Assembly (NCBI GenBank): GCA_028015205.1
Contig: JAPWFG010000058.1
Span: 186,001-250,000, forward strand
Source of the DNA: Mytilisepta virgata
Taxonomy: Eukaryota; Mollusca; Bivalvia; Mytilida; Mytilidae
DNA length: 64,000 nt
Direction: 5' to 3'
Each line of letters begins with the position of its first letter. Positions within the stretch are counted from its first letter, which is position 1. Shown here in pieces: positions 11,735 through 25,000 of the stretch. Made by a program: the position numbers and the translations under genes. Under the pieces are notes generated by a model. That model did not search any database. It was given only the letters and a program-made list of their open reading frames with translations, and was not told the DNA's origin.

Positions 11735-14137
11735 ATGAGTAGAGGTTACACAAGGCCGAATGCCCGGGGTTCACTGTTAAGAACAGACGGAGACCCAACT
11801 GCTCAAGTTCAAAATGTTAAAAAATCAAGAGTATACGTATTTGGCGATGCTGACCTCGAGGAAGATGAAATTGTTGAATATGAAATGTCAGAGATGCGAT
11901 CTAGAATCCAAACAAAGAAAAAAAACACACAGAAAGATGAGCCACGCTTTTTTGACCGAAAGATTACTGATGGTGATACCTTGCAGAGTCTGTCCATCCA
12001 ATTTGGATGTCCGGTGTGTTACTCTATAACATAACTAAATAATATATTACATTGTAGTTTTGTTTTTGGTATTCTCCTTGGCAGACCTGCGTTGTATATA
12101 AAACCCATGATTGATTATACTATGGTTATCATTACATCACTTTCATTCATTCATTTTCATCAATCTACAACAAAGAGGGTCGAACATATGTACACGAACA
12201 AGATATTAAATAAAAATTTCATTCACGATGAACAGAAAATAAAAATTTTGACCTAAATGTTGCATTCATGACCTATCCGCACGGTCACACTGGAAATAAA
12301 AACTGCCACTAACGTTGCACGAAATTAAATTAACCCTGTACCACCCTCAACTAACAGATTGTATTGCCCAATCAGATTGAAATTTGCAATATTTTAGAAC
12401 CACCCCATTTGGAGTAGAAATAGCAGTATTGTTCCTAATGATTCTTTGAATGTAAATACATCCATATGAAATCATGTTTAAAGCGATGCACTCAATTTTT
12501 TTACAAACTCAGTATTATAAGCGCTTTCAAACTATTATCTGAAAACATGGCAATTTTGAATTTGAAATTTCCAGAATGATTTTTAATTTAATTTTTGTTA
12601 CAGTCTGTTATAATACAACTTTTTCGAGATCGATTGCTCTTTGCGACGGAGGTAAAGAATGACGTATCACGTGATGTTTTGTTAGGCATAGAAACAATAA
12701 AAATATAGCACCCCCGGTAAATTTTGCGACAAAAACTGTACCAGAGTTGCAACAATTTCTGTCGCAGAGGAGTATATCATGCCATGAATACAGAAAGCTA
12801 AAAGTCGCCGGACTTGCGTTATCCTTCAAATTTCCCTTCTGTAACCTGGAAAGCACCATTCTCATGCATAACAAAACACTAAAGTCACATGATCAGAATT
12901 ATAATTTCTTCTCCGGATGCGGTAATTCGGGACTAAGTCCGAAATCAAGTATTCTATACAGAATGGAACCACAAATCTACATCATAATTCATAAGTGGGT
13001 AAATACAGTGCTATCATCTGACTGGCAAATTTTCATTATTTTTTCATATAATATTAATTATACTCAACAATATGGATATACTTGTATGTACATACACAGA
13101 AAAGGAAATGCTGTTGTGAATTATTTTCCAATTGCATTAGACATATCTGAAGTCAGATCTAAGATTAAGATATTAGTGTTGATATTAAAACAAATTACTT
13201 TGAGCATAGATGATTAATTGATTGAATTGACGGTGACGTGTAGAATTTATCAGCTGTAATATAATCAAGTAAGGATTGAAATATGAAAATCATGATTTAT
13301 ACTAACAAATGAGGGAGCATCCATACAACAGTACTCAACATTTGTAAAACATCCAAAATAAAAAGGTTTATGTACATAGGATTTCTTAATGTAGTGTTTT
13401 CTCAGCAACTGATTTTTCATTTGAATTTTCTTTATCTTAAAATTATGAAATCTCATCCCTGAAATTCCTAACATTATTTAAGATTCCTTAGAAATAGATT
13501 AAATGTATTAAATTACCATATAGTATGTGAATAGCATTTATACCAAGCACTATTTTTAATATCGTTTTTATTTCAGGTGGCTGAGCTGAAGAGGGTTAAT
13601 AATTTTTTATCAGATCAGGATTTTTATAGCCGTCGTTCGATTAAAATCCCAGTTAAACGCTACTCTTTCCTTACCGAGCTGATAGATAAACAGAAGGAAG
13701 AGGAATCAGACAGCAATAAACTTAAAAATGGGATGACAATTATAGATGAAACAAATGAAGATGCAGCATACAGAGGGCTTAGTGAAACAGATAATGAATC
13801 ACTCCATGACCTTAGTGACCCAGAAACTCAACGACAGGTCATAAGAACTATAAGTATAAATGATTCATTCCGTAGTCAGTCAAGAGAGGCCAAAGAATTC
13901 TTAAAGAATATGGACAAAGATTTGTCCAAAATAAGAAATTCACGACAAGACAGAAACTCATTAGATGAAGTTGTGTCATTATTAACTAGCCGAAGAATAC
14001 AGCCTTTTCCAAAGAAGCCCGCAGCTGTTAACTGGACGGATTGTGGTATACGCTGGTGGACTATTATTATAATAATAATTGTAGTGGCCATATTGGTCCC
14101 TTTAATCATCTTTTTTTATTATGAATTAAAATCTTGA
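11735..14137 (+). CDS. LYSMD3: LysM domain membrane protein (LYSMD3/LYSMD4-like)
   Basis: Exons 11735-12013 and 13577-14137, joined in phase 0 (donor CCG|GTGTGT, acceptor TTTCAG), giving 279 residues. An in-frame stop at 11657-11659 precedes the first ATG, so the start is firm. One LysM domain spans about residues 76-119, with DGDTLQSLSIQFGCP before the splice and VAELKRVNNFLSDQDF and RSIKIPVK after it, closely matching LYSMD3/4. The linker is charged. The C-terminus has a WW-T-poly-Ile transmembrane segment (about 253-275) preceded by CGIR, as in vertebrate LYSMD3. LYSMD3 has been described as a Golgi and plasma-membrane protein linked to glycan or chitin sensing. Here the protein stops four residues after the membrane segment, whereas I recall a C-terminal extension in human. 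LYSMD3 and LYSMD4 cannot be separated by eye. Confidence 0.88.
12014..13576 (+). other. Intron 1 of the LYSMD gene
   Basis: It contains a 156-codon plus-strand open frame (12747-13217) and an overlapping minus-strand frame (12608-12874). Neither has a recognisable domain, and composition shifts along them, so they are treated as chance ORFs. No repeat was recognised. Confidence 0.5.
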
Positions 14138-14624
14138 TAATTTTTAAAGTATGATAGTATACTTAATATATTAAATGTCTTTCAGTTTATTTATTTTGGT
14201 GTCAGTTTTTGTGACTTTAACAGAAAGATTTTTAATGTAAATATTTCAGTATAAATCTATCTTGAAATTTTTATTCAGATATTTAAAATATAGGTCTTGT
14301 TGAATGTTATATGATCACTGTATATTTTGAATTAGAAAGATTTTTAATTTTCATATAAGACATTGAAATCAAAGGAACAAAAAGCCATGGCATTACATGT
14401 ATCATTGTATACAGATATTTCTTCAAATTGTGAAATTATATTTGAATTACAATGTATATAAAGACCAAATATTTTATTTGAAAGAGTTAAAACTGGGAGT
14501 AGTAGTGTCCAAGGGGGTCTCATCAATTTATTAGTTGGTGCTATTTTTCTTCTTCAGAACTGAGTAAATATTATGTTCCTGCATAGATTATACCTAATAA
14601 CTATCAAATTTAAAGAGCAGATGG

Positions 14625-14860
14625 TTCGTCATAACTACTAATGATCACTAGCCTGTCAACACTGCGGTTGTGAGTTCGAATCTCACCTGTGGCGGGGTGT
14701 GTTCGACTCCCACCTTAATTGACAAGGATTGCCAATTTTCCTACCGAAGGTCTGTGGTTCTATCCGGGTACTCCGGCTTCCTCCACCAATAAAAACTGGC
14801 CGCTGCGTAATAGCCAAATGTGCTGAAAACGGCGTTAAACCCCAACTAAACAAACAAATC
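14625..14860 (+). mobile_element. tRNA-derived SINE, 5'-truncated
   Basis: Contains a B-box-like GAGTTCGAATCTC, then ACAAGGATTGCCAATTTTCC, GGCTTCCTCCACCAATAAA and a tail GGCGTTAAACCCCAACTAAA. The 12-bp AAGAGCAGATGG flanks it exactly (14613-14624 and 14861-14872). Compared with the copy at 15628 it lacks the first ~35 bp with the A-box. The target duplication shows that the truncated form itself inserted. Confidence 0.85.
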
Positions 14861-15627
14861 AAGAGCAGATGGGAATATTTTTGGGGTAAAGGGTACTTTA
14901 GCTCAGTTTCAGTTTAAAAAAGACTAGAAAGATTATTCAATTGTATAATGCATTTTGAATTATTTCAGCATTGTTTGTTTGTACAAAAAGTGTTTTTGCG
15001 TAATATTATGTCATACTGATTGCAGAGTGGAGAAGGTTGAATATCAAGAGGAGCAAGATTCTGCTTCCCTCTATTTTAGGCTAGGTGGAATTCTGATATT
15101 CATGAATTTACATTGTACATGTATTATAATAGGTAAATTGCATTAACCCTTGAGGTTCACAAATGAAATACATATCAATTAGCAGTATTGTCCAGTAGTT
15201 ATTATAACTGTTCATTAACTGTAAATACACTAGTAAATATATCATTATATAAATTGGTGATGTGATGTAATTTATATAAATACAGATGTTTAAAAAAAAA
15301 TAGTTAGTAGATAACTGTATCACAAATAATACTTCATTATATCGTTTACAGATGAAGTTTTTTTGGTTTTTGTTTTCCAGACAAGTGTTTGTTCCTTTTA
15401 CTTTGAGAGGTATTGATTGTAAAATCAATTTTTAGTAGCTGTCTAACACAAAGCCTAGAACAAATTTGATCATTTTTATGTAACACTGTTTGTAATGTGA
15501 TATTGTAGCTATTAATTTTTCTAACGATTAGTTGTACAATATAGCAACATTTAAATCTGATACAGTTAAGTAAAGTCAAGTGTATTTGAACCACATTCAC
15601 ATGTAATGAGATACATAACAATTTGAC

Positions 15628-15894
15628 GGGGGCCTCGGTGGTCGAGTGGTCTAGGTAGTTCGTCATGACTACTTATGATCACTAGCCTGTCAACGCTGAG
15701 GTTGTGAGTTCGAATCTCACCTGTGGCATGGTATGTTCAACTCCGATCTTAATTGACAAGGATTGCCAATTTTCCTACCGAAGGTCGTGGTTCTCTCCGG
15801 GTACTCCGGCTTCCTCCACCAATAAAAACTGGCCACCGCGAAATAGCCAAATGTGCTGAAAATGGCGTAAAACCCCAATTAAACTAAACCAAAC
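15628..15894 (+). mobile_element. tRNA-derived SINE, full length
   Basis: Begins GGGGGCCTCGGTGGTCGAGTG (A-box region TGGTCGAGTGGTC), with B-box GAGTTCGAATCTC and the same body and tail as the copy at 14625. It is flanked by the 12-bp TAACAATTTGAC (15616-15627 and 15895-15906). At 267 bp it is the reference copy for this family in the window. The head resembles a serine or leucine type tRNA. Confidence 0.88.
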
Positions 15895-17440
15895 TAACAA
15901 TTTGACAATTGAATTTATTTCAAGAAATTTTGTCTCCTTTAACTAACTACAAGTTACTTACATGTAGATCATGCCATTTTATATTGATGTATTGGTTTGA
16001 GATATATTTTAATTTCTTTTCATTGCAAATTATACATCAGTCTATTTTCTGTTTGCTGAGCTATTCAGTTCAGGAGAGACCCATTTTTATGTCCATTCTT
16101 GTTTTAATATAAAAAGTATACATATCTACTGCAAAATATCAACGAATGGCCATATTCAGGAGAGAAACAGCATTTGTAAAATCTGATACCAGTTTCTTTT
16201 GGGACCAAATTTCTAATTATGAAATTGTTAAAAAGTTGGAAAAATTAAAGAATATAGGGTGTGCCTCATATTATAGCATCTTCTAAAAGAACTATATTGA
16301 GAGAAAAAAAACACATAAGGATTATGTTGGAGTCTTCAACAAGGAGCTTAATAGAAATGAAAGAATATAAGTCAAAAAGTGGATGACCCAAATAATACTT
16401 AGATGGAATCTGTAAACTGCAAAAAGAGTTGCTTACCACCTTCAACTTGGTGCATGTCTCATAAAAAATGTTTTTATCAGGAGCATCAAGAGTGATGCCC
16501 CTTATAAAAACAGTGTAAAGAAATGTGACAGACTGCAAAAAATTTGATATAAATATAAACTATGAAATACTTTAACAACAAAAAGTCTTCTGACATGGAA
16601 GAGGCCTATGAAAAAAGTGACACATTATAACTCAACCATTCCATAAACAGTGGTCTACTTCAGTCACAGATAATAAACCAATGCAGATCATTTCATTGAA
16701 AAATTTTTAAAATTTGATTTTATTTTATTTAGCATGTATTCATTAAATGTATATGTACTGGTACTGACGTCATTATGAATAAGTTTCAGTATTATGAATA
16801 GTATAGACCTGAAATATGATTTCAGACCACATTTTGCAGGACAAATAAAAAAAAAAAAGAATGATAGAGAAAGCTTTGTCCAGTGTTTGATTTATATTTA
16901 CCACATTTGCATGTGTATACATGTATTTGTGAAATGCTAAAAGCAGTGCCAGTTATTTGGATTCTTTGACAAATACTAGAATTGCAATAAACTGGATTCA
17001 AACTGGAGGTTGATATTAAAAAAGGTAAAAGAAGCACAGGATCTGAGTGTCTTATTACTCAACTTAGCAATTAAATCAGTCTGCCCATTAAAGTTACCAT
17101 TAAGTGGCAAACATTTGTACATGTCATTGAATTCTAAATAACAGTTTTAATTTGAATTTTCAGTTCAGATTCAGAGAAATTTAGAAACAAGCCAGTCAGA
17201 AAGGAGAATTTTATGATTAATGGTTATGCATCAATACAACATCCTGCCATGAACACATGATGAAATAATAGATTGTAATGGATACCTCATATTTTGTTGG
17301 ATTCAAATTTTAGTGGTATTCCTAGGGTTTATGAAATCATAAGACGCCAAATGACAGCAAACTGGGTTTTCCCCTAATGTGGAACCTTCCACCCAGCCGC
17401 ATGCCCACATTACCTTAACTAATAATCAGCTTATTATCTC

Positions 17441-18420
17441 GCCGTGATATAGGTATTACTTTCCGACGGAGGCATAACCTTTTTAAAAACCTTTAACTTT
17501 GCACACATAATACCAACAATTATGATTTTTGGTCCAGGGATACTTCATGGTATAAACTTTACTTGTCTTGTGGCCCTGTCCTCGTTTTCATGGTTCACCG
17601 ACTTCATAAACAGTGTCCAAGTTGTGTGGTTAAATCCATTTCTCAGCAACTGCAATACCTAGGCCAACCATTTTGGTCTATAGTCTGGTACCTTGGCTAA
17701 GGACCTTGACCTCAATTTCATGCTTGAGTGACTTTGTCACATTTTCATGGTTATGTCCATTTCTCAGCAACTATAATACCTAGATCCACCATATTTGGTC
17801 AAGATCTTGTTGGGTACATGTCAGTCTGACACCTACCTTTTGACCTTGACCTCAATTTCATAGTTGAGTGACCTGCATCACATTTTAGTGATTAAGTCCA
17901 TTTTTTAGCAACTGTAATACTTAAGCCAACCATATCTGGACAATAGATAGTTCGTAGTGGGCACACATATACCAGTCTGACACGTCTCTGGAACTTGACC
18001 TCAATTTCATGCTTGAGTGACTTTTGTCATATTTTGTCGTTAAATACATTTCTCAGCAACTGCAATGCATAGACCAACCAGATTTGGTCTAAAGATAGTC
18101 CTTGGTGAGTACATGGCTGTCTGAGACCTTGCCCTGAATTTCACATTTGAGTCACATTTTCATGATTAAGTCTATTTCTAACTATCTGTAATACCTATAT
18201 CCACTGTATATAGTCTTAGATACTTCTTGGCAAGTAGGTGCCAGTCTGACACCTAACCTTGACATCAATTTTAGGCTTGGGTGACTCATCCCACTTTTAC
18301 AAATAAGTCCATTTCTCAACAAATGTTATAAATATAAATAGACCCACCATAGTTTCTGGTTGGGTCATACCAGTCTGAGACATGTCAGCTGACCATGGAC
18401 AGTTTTAGGCTTGAATGACA
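17441..18420. repeat. Diverged tandem repeat, period about 120-150 bp
   Basis: About six units recur with phrases such as CCATTTCTCAGCAACTG, AATACCTAGNCCAACCA, GACCTTGACCTCAATTTCAT and TTGAGTGACTTTGTCACA. Units are clearly degenerate, indicating age. No coding sequence. Confidence 0.65.
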
Positions 18421-18588
18421 TGTATGAGATTTTTCAGACAATGTTGCCTGACCATTTCTATTTCTTTTAACCTATTTTCCTTTGACTTGCGATGTGTGGT
18501 ATCAGATAATCTTTATTCTGTCTCCATGTGCATACTCAGGCGAGATATTTTGTGTGTCCACTCTTGTTTCACATTAGTTATAATCAAG

Positions 18589-20067
18589 AATAAAATGCTC
18601 CGCTGGGCGCAGCTTGATACGACCGCAGAGGTCGAACCCTGAACAGTTGGGGCAAGTATGGACACAACATTCAAGCTTGATACAGAACTGAATTTGGATT
18701 GTGAATAAATATTTGACACAGCATAGGTTTCTGACACAGAATTAATGTGGTCTAAGAACTTAAAAATTTTTAATTTACCTTTTCAAACCATATCAGTATT
18801 ATTTGCTTTTATATATAAATCAGAAATAACCAATTTAAAATGGAAAATTTTGAAGAAGTTTAATTTTGGACCCTTTGGACCTTAATGTAGACCAATTTGA
18901 AAACGGGACCAAAAATTAAGAATCTAAATACACGGATAGATTCGGCATATCAAAGAACCCCAATAGTTCAATTTTTGATGATTCAATTTTTGATGAAATC
19001 AAATAAAGTTCAATTTTGGACCCTTTAAACCTCAATGTGGACCAATTTGATAACCGGGCCCAAATATCAATTTCTTGCTATTGCGCAATACTGTGCAATT
19101 AAAGATTTCTTGCTATTGCGCAATACTGTGCAATTGAAAATTTCTTGCTATTGCACAATACTTATTATAATAATTTACACATCCTGTTTGGTGTGTATCT
19201 CTTGCCTTATTATTATTTGCTTTTATATATAAATCAGAAATTTAATAATAAAGTTTTTGGCAAATTTCCAATATACATAATTTAAAAGCAGTTTAGGTGA
19301 GATAAACAAAAAAGCTTCATCAGCAACATTTTATATTGGCAAATTTCCAATGAAGTTCATTAAACTAAAGTTATTTGCAAATTTCCAATGGAATTTATTA
19401 ATAATAAAGTTTTTGGCAAATTTCCAATATAAATCATTTAAAAGCAGTTTAGGTGAGATATTCAAATGAGTTTCAATTACCAACCTTACACTGCCTTTTA
19501 AGTTATGTTTTGTACTTAATTGTCCATTAACCTGGAAACCCTTTTCCCCCCTTTTTTGCACCTTATTCCTTAACGGTTTGAGCCATAACTACCAAAGACA
19601 ATCTTACCATCCCTTTGTGGTATTCCAATATCCAAAATCTAAATACATGGTTAGATTCAGCATATCAAAGAACCCCAAGAATTCAATTTTTGATGAAATC
19701 AAATAAAGTTCAATTTTGGACCCTCTAAACCTCAATGTGGACCAATTTGATAACCCGGCCCAAATATCAAAAATCTAAATAATGGTTAGATTCAGCATAT
19801 CGAAGAACCCCATATATTCAATTTTTGTTTAAATCAAACAAAGTTTAATTTTGGACCCTTTTGGCCCCTAATTCTTAAACTGTTGGGACCAAAACTCCCA
19901 AAATCAATCCCAACCTTCCTTTTGTGGTCATAAACCTTGTGTTTAAATTTCATAGATTTCTATTAACTTATACTAAAGTTATAGTGCGAAAACCAAATGT
20001 CTTCGGACGACGACGACGCCAACATCATACCAATATACGACCGCAAAAATTTTGCGGTCGTATAAAA
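18589..20067 (+). repeat. Large TACGACCGCA repeat, copy 1
   Basis: Starts AATAAAATGCTCCGCTGGGC with GATACGACCGCAGAGGTCG, and ends in a hairpin TATACGACCGCA / TGCGGTCGTATA (about 20037-20067). The interior holds ~35-bp units with TTTCTTGCTATTGCGCAATA (about 19070-19165) and ~120-bp units with CATATCAAAGAACCCCAA and CAATGTGGACCAATTTGATA. The same element, longer and inverted, lies at 41540-43488. No coding capacity; mode of movement unknown. Confidence 0.75.
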
Positions 20068-20796
20068 ACTACATTTAATTCACAATATGTTATAATAAGG
20101 AAACTAAAATTTACAAAACCTCAAAATTTGCCATATTTAAACAATTGAAATAAATGAATCCAAAATAGTTCTCCCTTCTGCACATCGATTTGGAGTGTAG
20201 GTCTTTCAGGGAAAAAAATATGGTAGTACTTACGTTAGATTGGAATAAAAAATGCACATGTTACAGAGACCATCATAGACATCTTATATGAGATTCAGTT
20301 ATTTATGCACAATGGACTGGGGTGATATTTTTTAATATCTGTAAATCAGAAAAAAGAAGTATTGGTACAAAAAATGGGAAAATTGGACACGCCCACCAAA
20401 GCCTTATTATTCGTCTTGATCAAGTGCCATGGTTAACTATTGCTTTCAATTATCATTGGTCATCTGTCCATGAATAAGTTATTTCAATACTCTTGATAAA
20501 ACAACCAAATAAACCTTTACATGGGAAGATTGGTCCTTAAGCAAATGTTTTTTATTTGCATTGGCTGTAGTGTATAATTATTTAGTTTAACTATTTCAGA
20601 TGAAGGGCTGAACTAACGGAGGTATTTTATTAGGTGAATGCATTCATCAAGGATGTGCATATTAGATTCAGTATTCAGTAATCATGAAATATTTGTTAAC
20701 AACTAATGTGTTTTGATACCAAATGGTTTAGAAATATAATCAGAAGAAACTCCCCTCCCCTAAGAAGGAATTTTGTTCTAATATCTAAAGCTTGGT

Positions 20797-20875
20797 AGCC
20801 TTGAGCTGTTTTTTGCTCTTTGGTCAGGTTGTTGTCTCTTTGACACACTCTCCATTTCCATTCTCTATTCTACTC
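20797..20875 (+). repeat. Short dispersed repeat (GTTGTTGTCTCTTTGACAC)
   Basis: Contains TTGGTCAGGTTGTTGTCTCT then CCATTTCCATTCTCTATTC. A reverse-oriented relative is at 30823-30890. I remember this phrase as very frequent in Mytilus sequences, which supports the proposed host; not searched. Confidence 0.5.
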
Positions 20876-22004
20876 TTATCATCATGAACTGATTTATAAT
20901 TATGACCTATGGGAAAACCCCAAAAATCTAAAAGCTGATGAGTAACCTGTTAACCTACTGGATAGTACATTTGTGTTCCAATCAAATGATGATAGTCAGT
21001 GTATAATAAATCACACATACACAAAAATTGTTTTATACATGTAATTCAATCTAAAGTGCCACTGTGACTTTTGGATCTTGTCCTAATCTAGATGATGGTT
21101 CAACAATTTTACCAGCTGGAAAAACAAAATAACTGAATATATCATTTCCAAAAAAACACAAAACTTGTGTACCTTTGATTAAAAACTTGTGCATACAAGT
21201 GTACTTTTAATTAGAAAACTCATGCATTATTCACAGTTGAAACATATTTCAGATTCAGGGGCAATAACTCTGATAAAGAAGCATGTTTGTGCAACTAAAT
21301 GTATTTTGATCTGGATTCTTTTGTCTAGAGTTTTAAAATTGACATACCTAATTTGCAGAAGATATCTCTTTTCCTTCATAATTAAATTTTCAAATCAAAA
21401 CATAAATTTCATACTTTGAGGGACAATTTTGGTTTCAGAAAAAAGCTCTGCACAGAAAAAAGGAACGATTTCAGACATTTATCACACATCTTCCATTCTT
21501 AATTCTTAACATTTATTGTACTCAGCCTACATAGGATATACTGCTACACATACTGCACCACAGTGGGTATAAAAGTTTAACATCAGAGCTATGGTTCTTT
21601 AACTTTTGGGCAAATAAATTAAATACAGTATTTCCATTTTATTTCATATTCTTATTTCATAATTTACACATGCATAAACTCTTTAAAAGATCAGAGATCT
21701 CAAAATTTCACAGTGAGAGTCTGATTCATTAAATAAATATATTTACATATATGTATGAATAAGGCTTTTAGCCAATAAAAGTCTTTTCTAACAAACTATA
21801 TGTCGTATATGTCATAACAATTTGTTCAACAAACAATATCGAGATCAATAAATATATCATAAAGTATGTCTTTGACTTAGTCGTATTTGCTTATGTCTAC
21901 TTTAATTAACGTGGGATAGATCAAATTTCAGGCATTTGAGATATAAATCCCATCAGAGGCACACTTGTTCCACTTCCATGAATAACATAATACTTTTGAA
22001 TGTG

Positions 22005-25000
22005 TCAGTATATTGGGCCGTCACCATCATCTTCGTCGTCATCGTCACCATATGTCTCACCATTATCAAAGTATGTTAAAATATAGTCTGTTTCCTGTAA
22101 AAGATGAATATTATAGCAAGTTTTACTCAATTACATTCCATGTTTTATGGATAAAACAAATATACTGTTTATTTATGGGAAATTTAACCTGACCTCAATT
22201 AATCTTTAATTGAATAAAAAAAAGTTTATACTTCAGAAATATTCAGACCTTATAATTTCTCTGATGTCAAAACACCAGTTTGAAAAAAAAAACCAACTAA
22301 TGTCAGAGAAATCTTAAACTAATTCATACTAAATACATGTACAATTGATTTAAATAAATACTGCAAAATTTCTAAATCATTCATAATAATACTGATATCA
22401 ATTACAGTTTTACACTTGTAATCAACAGTAATTAAGGGTCTAAGTGGCCAAGTGGTTTTGGTAGTTAAATGTAATTACTTATCATGATTAGCTTGTCAAC
22501 GTAACGTTCTAATCCCACTCGCAGCATGGTGTGTTCAGCATTGATTTTAACTGATAAAGGTTGCTAGTCACCTCAAAAGGATTTATTTTCACAAGACACT
22601 TGAGTTTCCTCATTCAATAATAAAAACAAGAATTGAGCTGTCAAGTTTACAGCAAAAGAGATTTTTGATTATCACCGACTGGAGCTGCCAGCCGGTCCAC
22701 TACCACTGCAAATCACCAAACCACTAACTGGATTTTTCTATTGAAAAACCTGGTTACTAGTAAAACTGTAAGTGATAGAAATATAAAGATAAATATATCC
22801 AGCCAAAGAACATCAATGAATAATGTGAAATAATCTTACTTCTTCTTCCTCTGCATCTTCAAGGACATCTTCCACATCATCCTCTGTTTTCTTTTCTGTC
22901 TGTTCTCCATCTTCTTCCTCCTCGTCTTCATTAGTCATTTCTACTTCTTTCTTCTCAAGTTTCTATGAAAATAAATTGATAAATGCAATATTTTACACAA
23001 CTCCTTTTTACTTTATATGAGATATGCAAATTTTTTATTTGTAGATTTTTCATTTTCCAGCAAAATCAAGATGACGCATCTTAAGATGTTCATGCTACCC
23101 CCTATTTGTTGATAAATATTATCTGTGTATATATGAAGGAGCATATCAAATCAGGAAATAAAAATATTTGTGTAAATATTGTCATCTGTTTATCAAACAA
23201 ATACATGTAAATGAAAAGAAAAATAAAGATGTAGTTTACCTCCAAAGTTTTAGTGATATCTTTGACGTCTGTTTTGGCTTTCTTCCGTGGAGGAATCTTT
23301 GGCTTTAAAGTTTTATTATCAGTGGCTTTTCGGACTTTCTTTTCAGCGGGTTTCAGTTCCTCGGGAAACATTCTCCAATCTAATTACAATTAAATTAATA
23401 AACAATGAATATAATCTGTAAGAATATTCCTGTTTATCCCCAAAAATATCAAATGTATAAATGATACCTGTAAAATAAGGCAAAAAAAAATTGTGTTGAA
23501 CTATTTACATTGCAGATAAAGCTTAGCATTACATTCTTCATGGAAAAAAAACCATATATCTTTAAACAATTGTATTGTTCAATTTCATTGTTTGATAGGG
23601 CAACAATAACACCTGTATCGATTTTATTCGATCAATGAACTCTAATTGTAAATGGAATTTATTATTACTTTGCAAATGGTGTGCATTATTACTATGCACA
23701 TGATGTACATGGTCATACACTGGTATTGCATCACTTGACCTTATGGACAGACTAGAAACACTGCTGGATGGAGCATTATTTAATATGTTATTTTTAGCCA
23801 TCCAACTTTTCACCCATTTAAAATTTCAATGTAGATGGTTTTTCATGAAATAGCATGTAAAACACTTTTGCTAAGCTTGGCTGCAATTCAGTATACATTT
23901 AAAAAACTTTTCTCTTGGAGTAATAAGATAATGTGTCACCTAAAGCAATAATACATTTGTACTTCTGGAGTATACAACTTTTCAAGCAAAATTGAATTTT
24001 TCTATAACCCCTATTTTTAGACACTTCCAAAATTGTCACTGAAGTAGTGATCATGGTGGCCATTGTCCTGCTTCCTTTCATATTCATATGCTTTATTTTG
24101 ACTGATTCAAATTGCAGCCGTATTATCTTTTTATAAATGATATCCTTAAACAAAAAATTACTACATAAAATCCTATGCATGATGCCCTAATTCACATTTT
24201 ACAGCTAATAGAACTATTTTTGGATTGGGAGTATTCTGTGATGTCAATAATCATATACTAAATGTGGGTCATAATGACCTAAATGTTGGAGAAATTATAT
24301 AAGAGGATTATAGTGGTAAAGTATCATTGATATCACACCATGGATTCCCGGGGCAAAACTTTATCAGAGTCACATATGCATTAAATATATGTGAAAGTGA
24401 CACAAATGTTGTTGATCTGTGTTCAGTGTCATAAGAGGATTGTAATTGGTATAATATCATTGATATATCTCCATGGCTTTCTGGGAAATGGATCTAAATG
24501 CAAAACCTTAACCAAACAGGATGGATGTATGTATATACATATGTATGGATGGACAAGGGTAAATCAAAATGCCCCTCCACATTCATGGACAGGGCATATA
24601 AAAAGTATTTAAACATTCAAAAAATTGTAAGGGTATGGGGTATGTGTTAAAACCAGTGAGACAAGATCCGACAGCCTTTAACATACATGAATAAGACTGA
24701 CTACGTCATTTGTAGCTGTGAGACAATTTTACCTGGTTTCCACTGTTCAAGAGTGTCTTGCCCAGTCTGATATTTATCTGAATATCTATCAACATCTTTT
24801 CTTTTCTCCACAGATTGTATGTAGTAAGGAGACTTTTTCATAAATCCCACAAACTCTTTCTTCAAGGCACATATATACTCATAATCTTCTCCTTGCTTTA
24901 GTGGTACTGGTTTGAATTCTTGTGGCTGAAAAATTACAAACTACCGGTAAGTATCAAATATTGAAGTTGTTGGATTCAAGTTTAACTGGCTTGTCTTTAC

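Larger units (their letters stand above)
14138..22004. other. Intergenic spacer between LYSMD gene and POLR3G
   Basis: A convergent 7.9 kb spacer. It holds the 3' untranslated regions of both genes, two SINEs (14625-14860, 15628-15894), a diverged tandem repeat (17441-18420), a 1.5 kb repeat (18589-20067) and a short dispersed repeat (20797-20875). Nothing beyond small ORFs was seen in 15907-17440 and 20876-22004. Confidence 0.55.

Noticed and set aside
12608..13217. Overlapping plus (156 codons) and minus (88 codons) open frames in LYSMD intron 1
   Set aside because: No recognisable domain, no splice logic, uneven composition; best explained as chance in an intron.
14729..14917. 62-codon ORF near 14.8 kb
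   Set aside because: Lies almost entirely in the SINE at 14625-14860.
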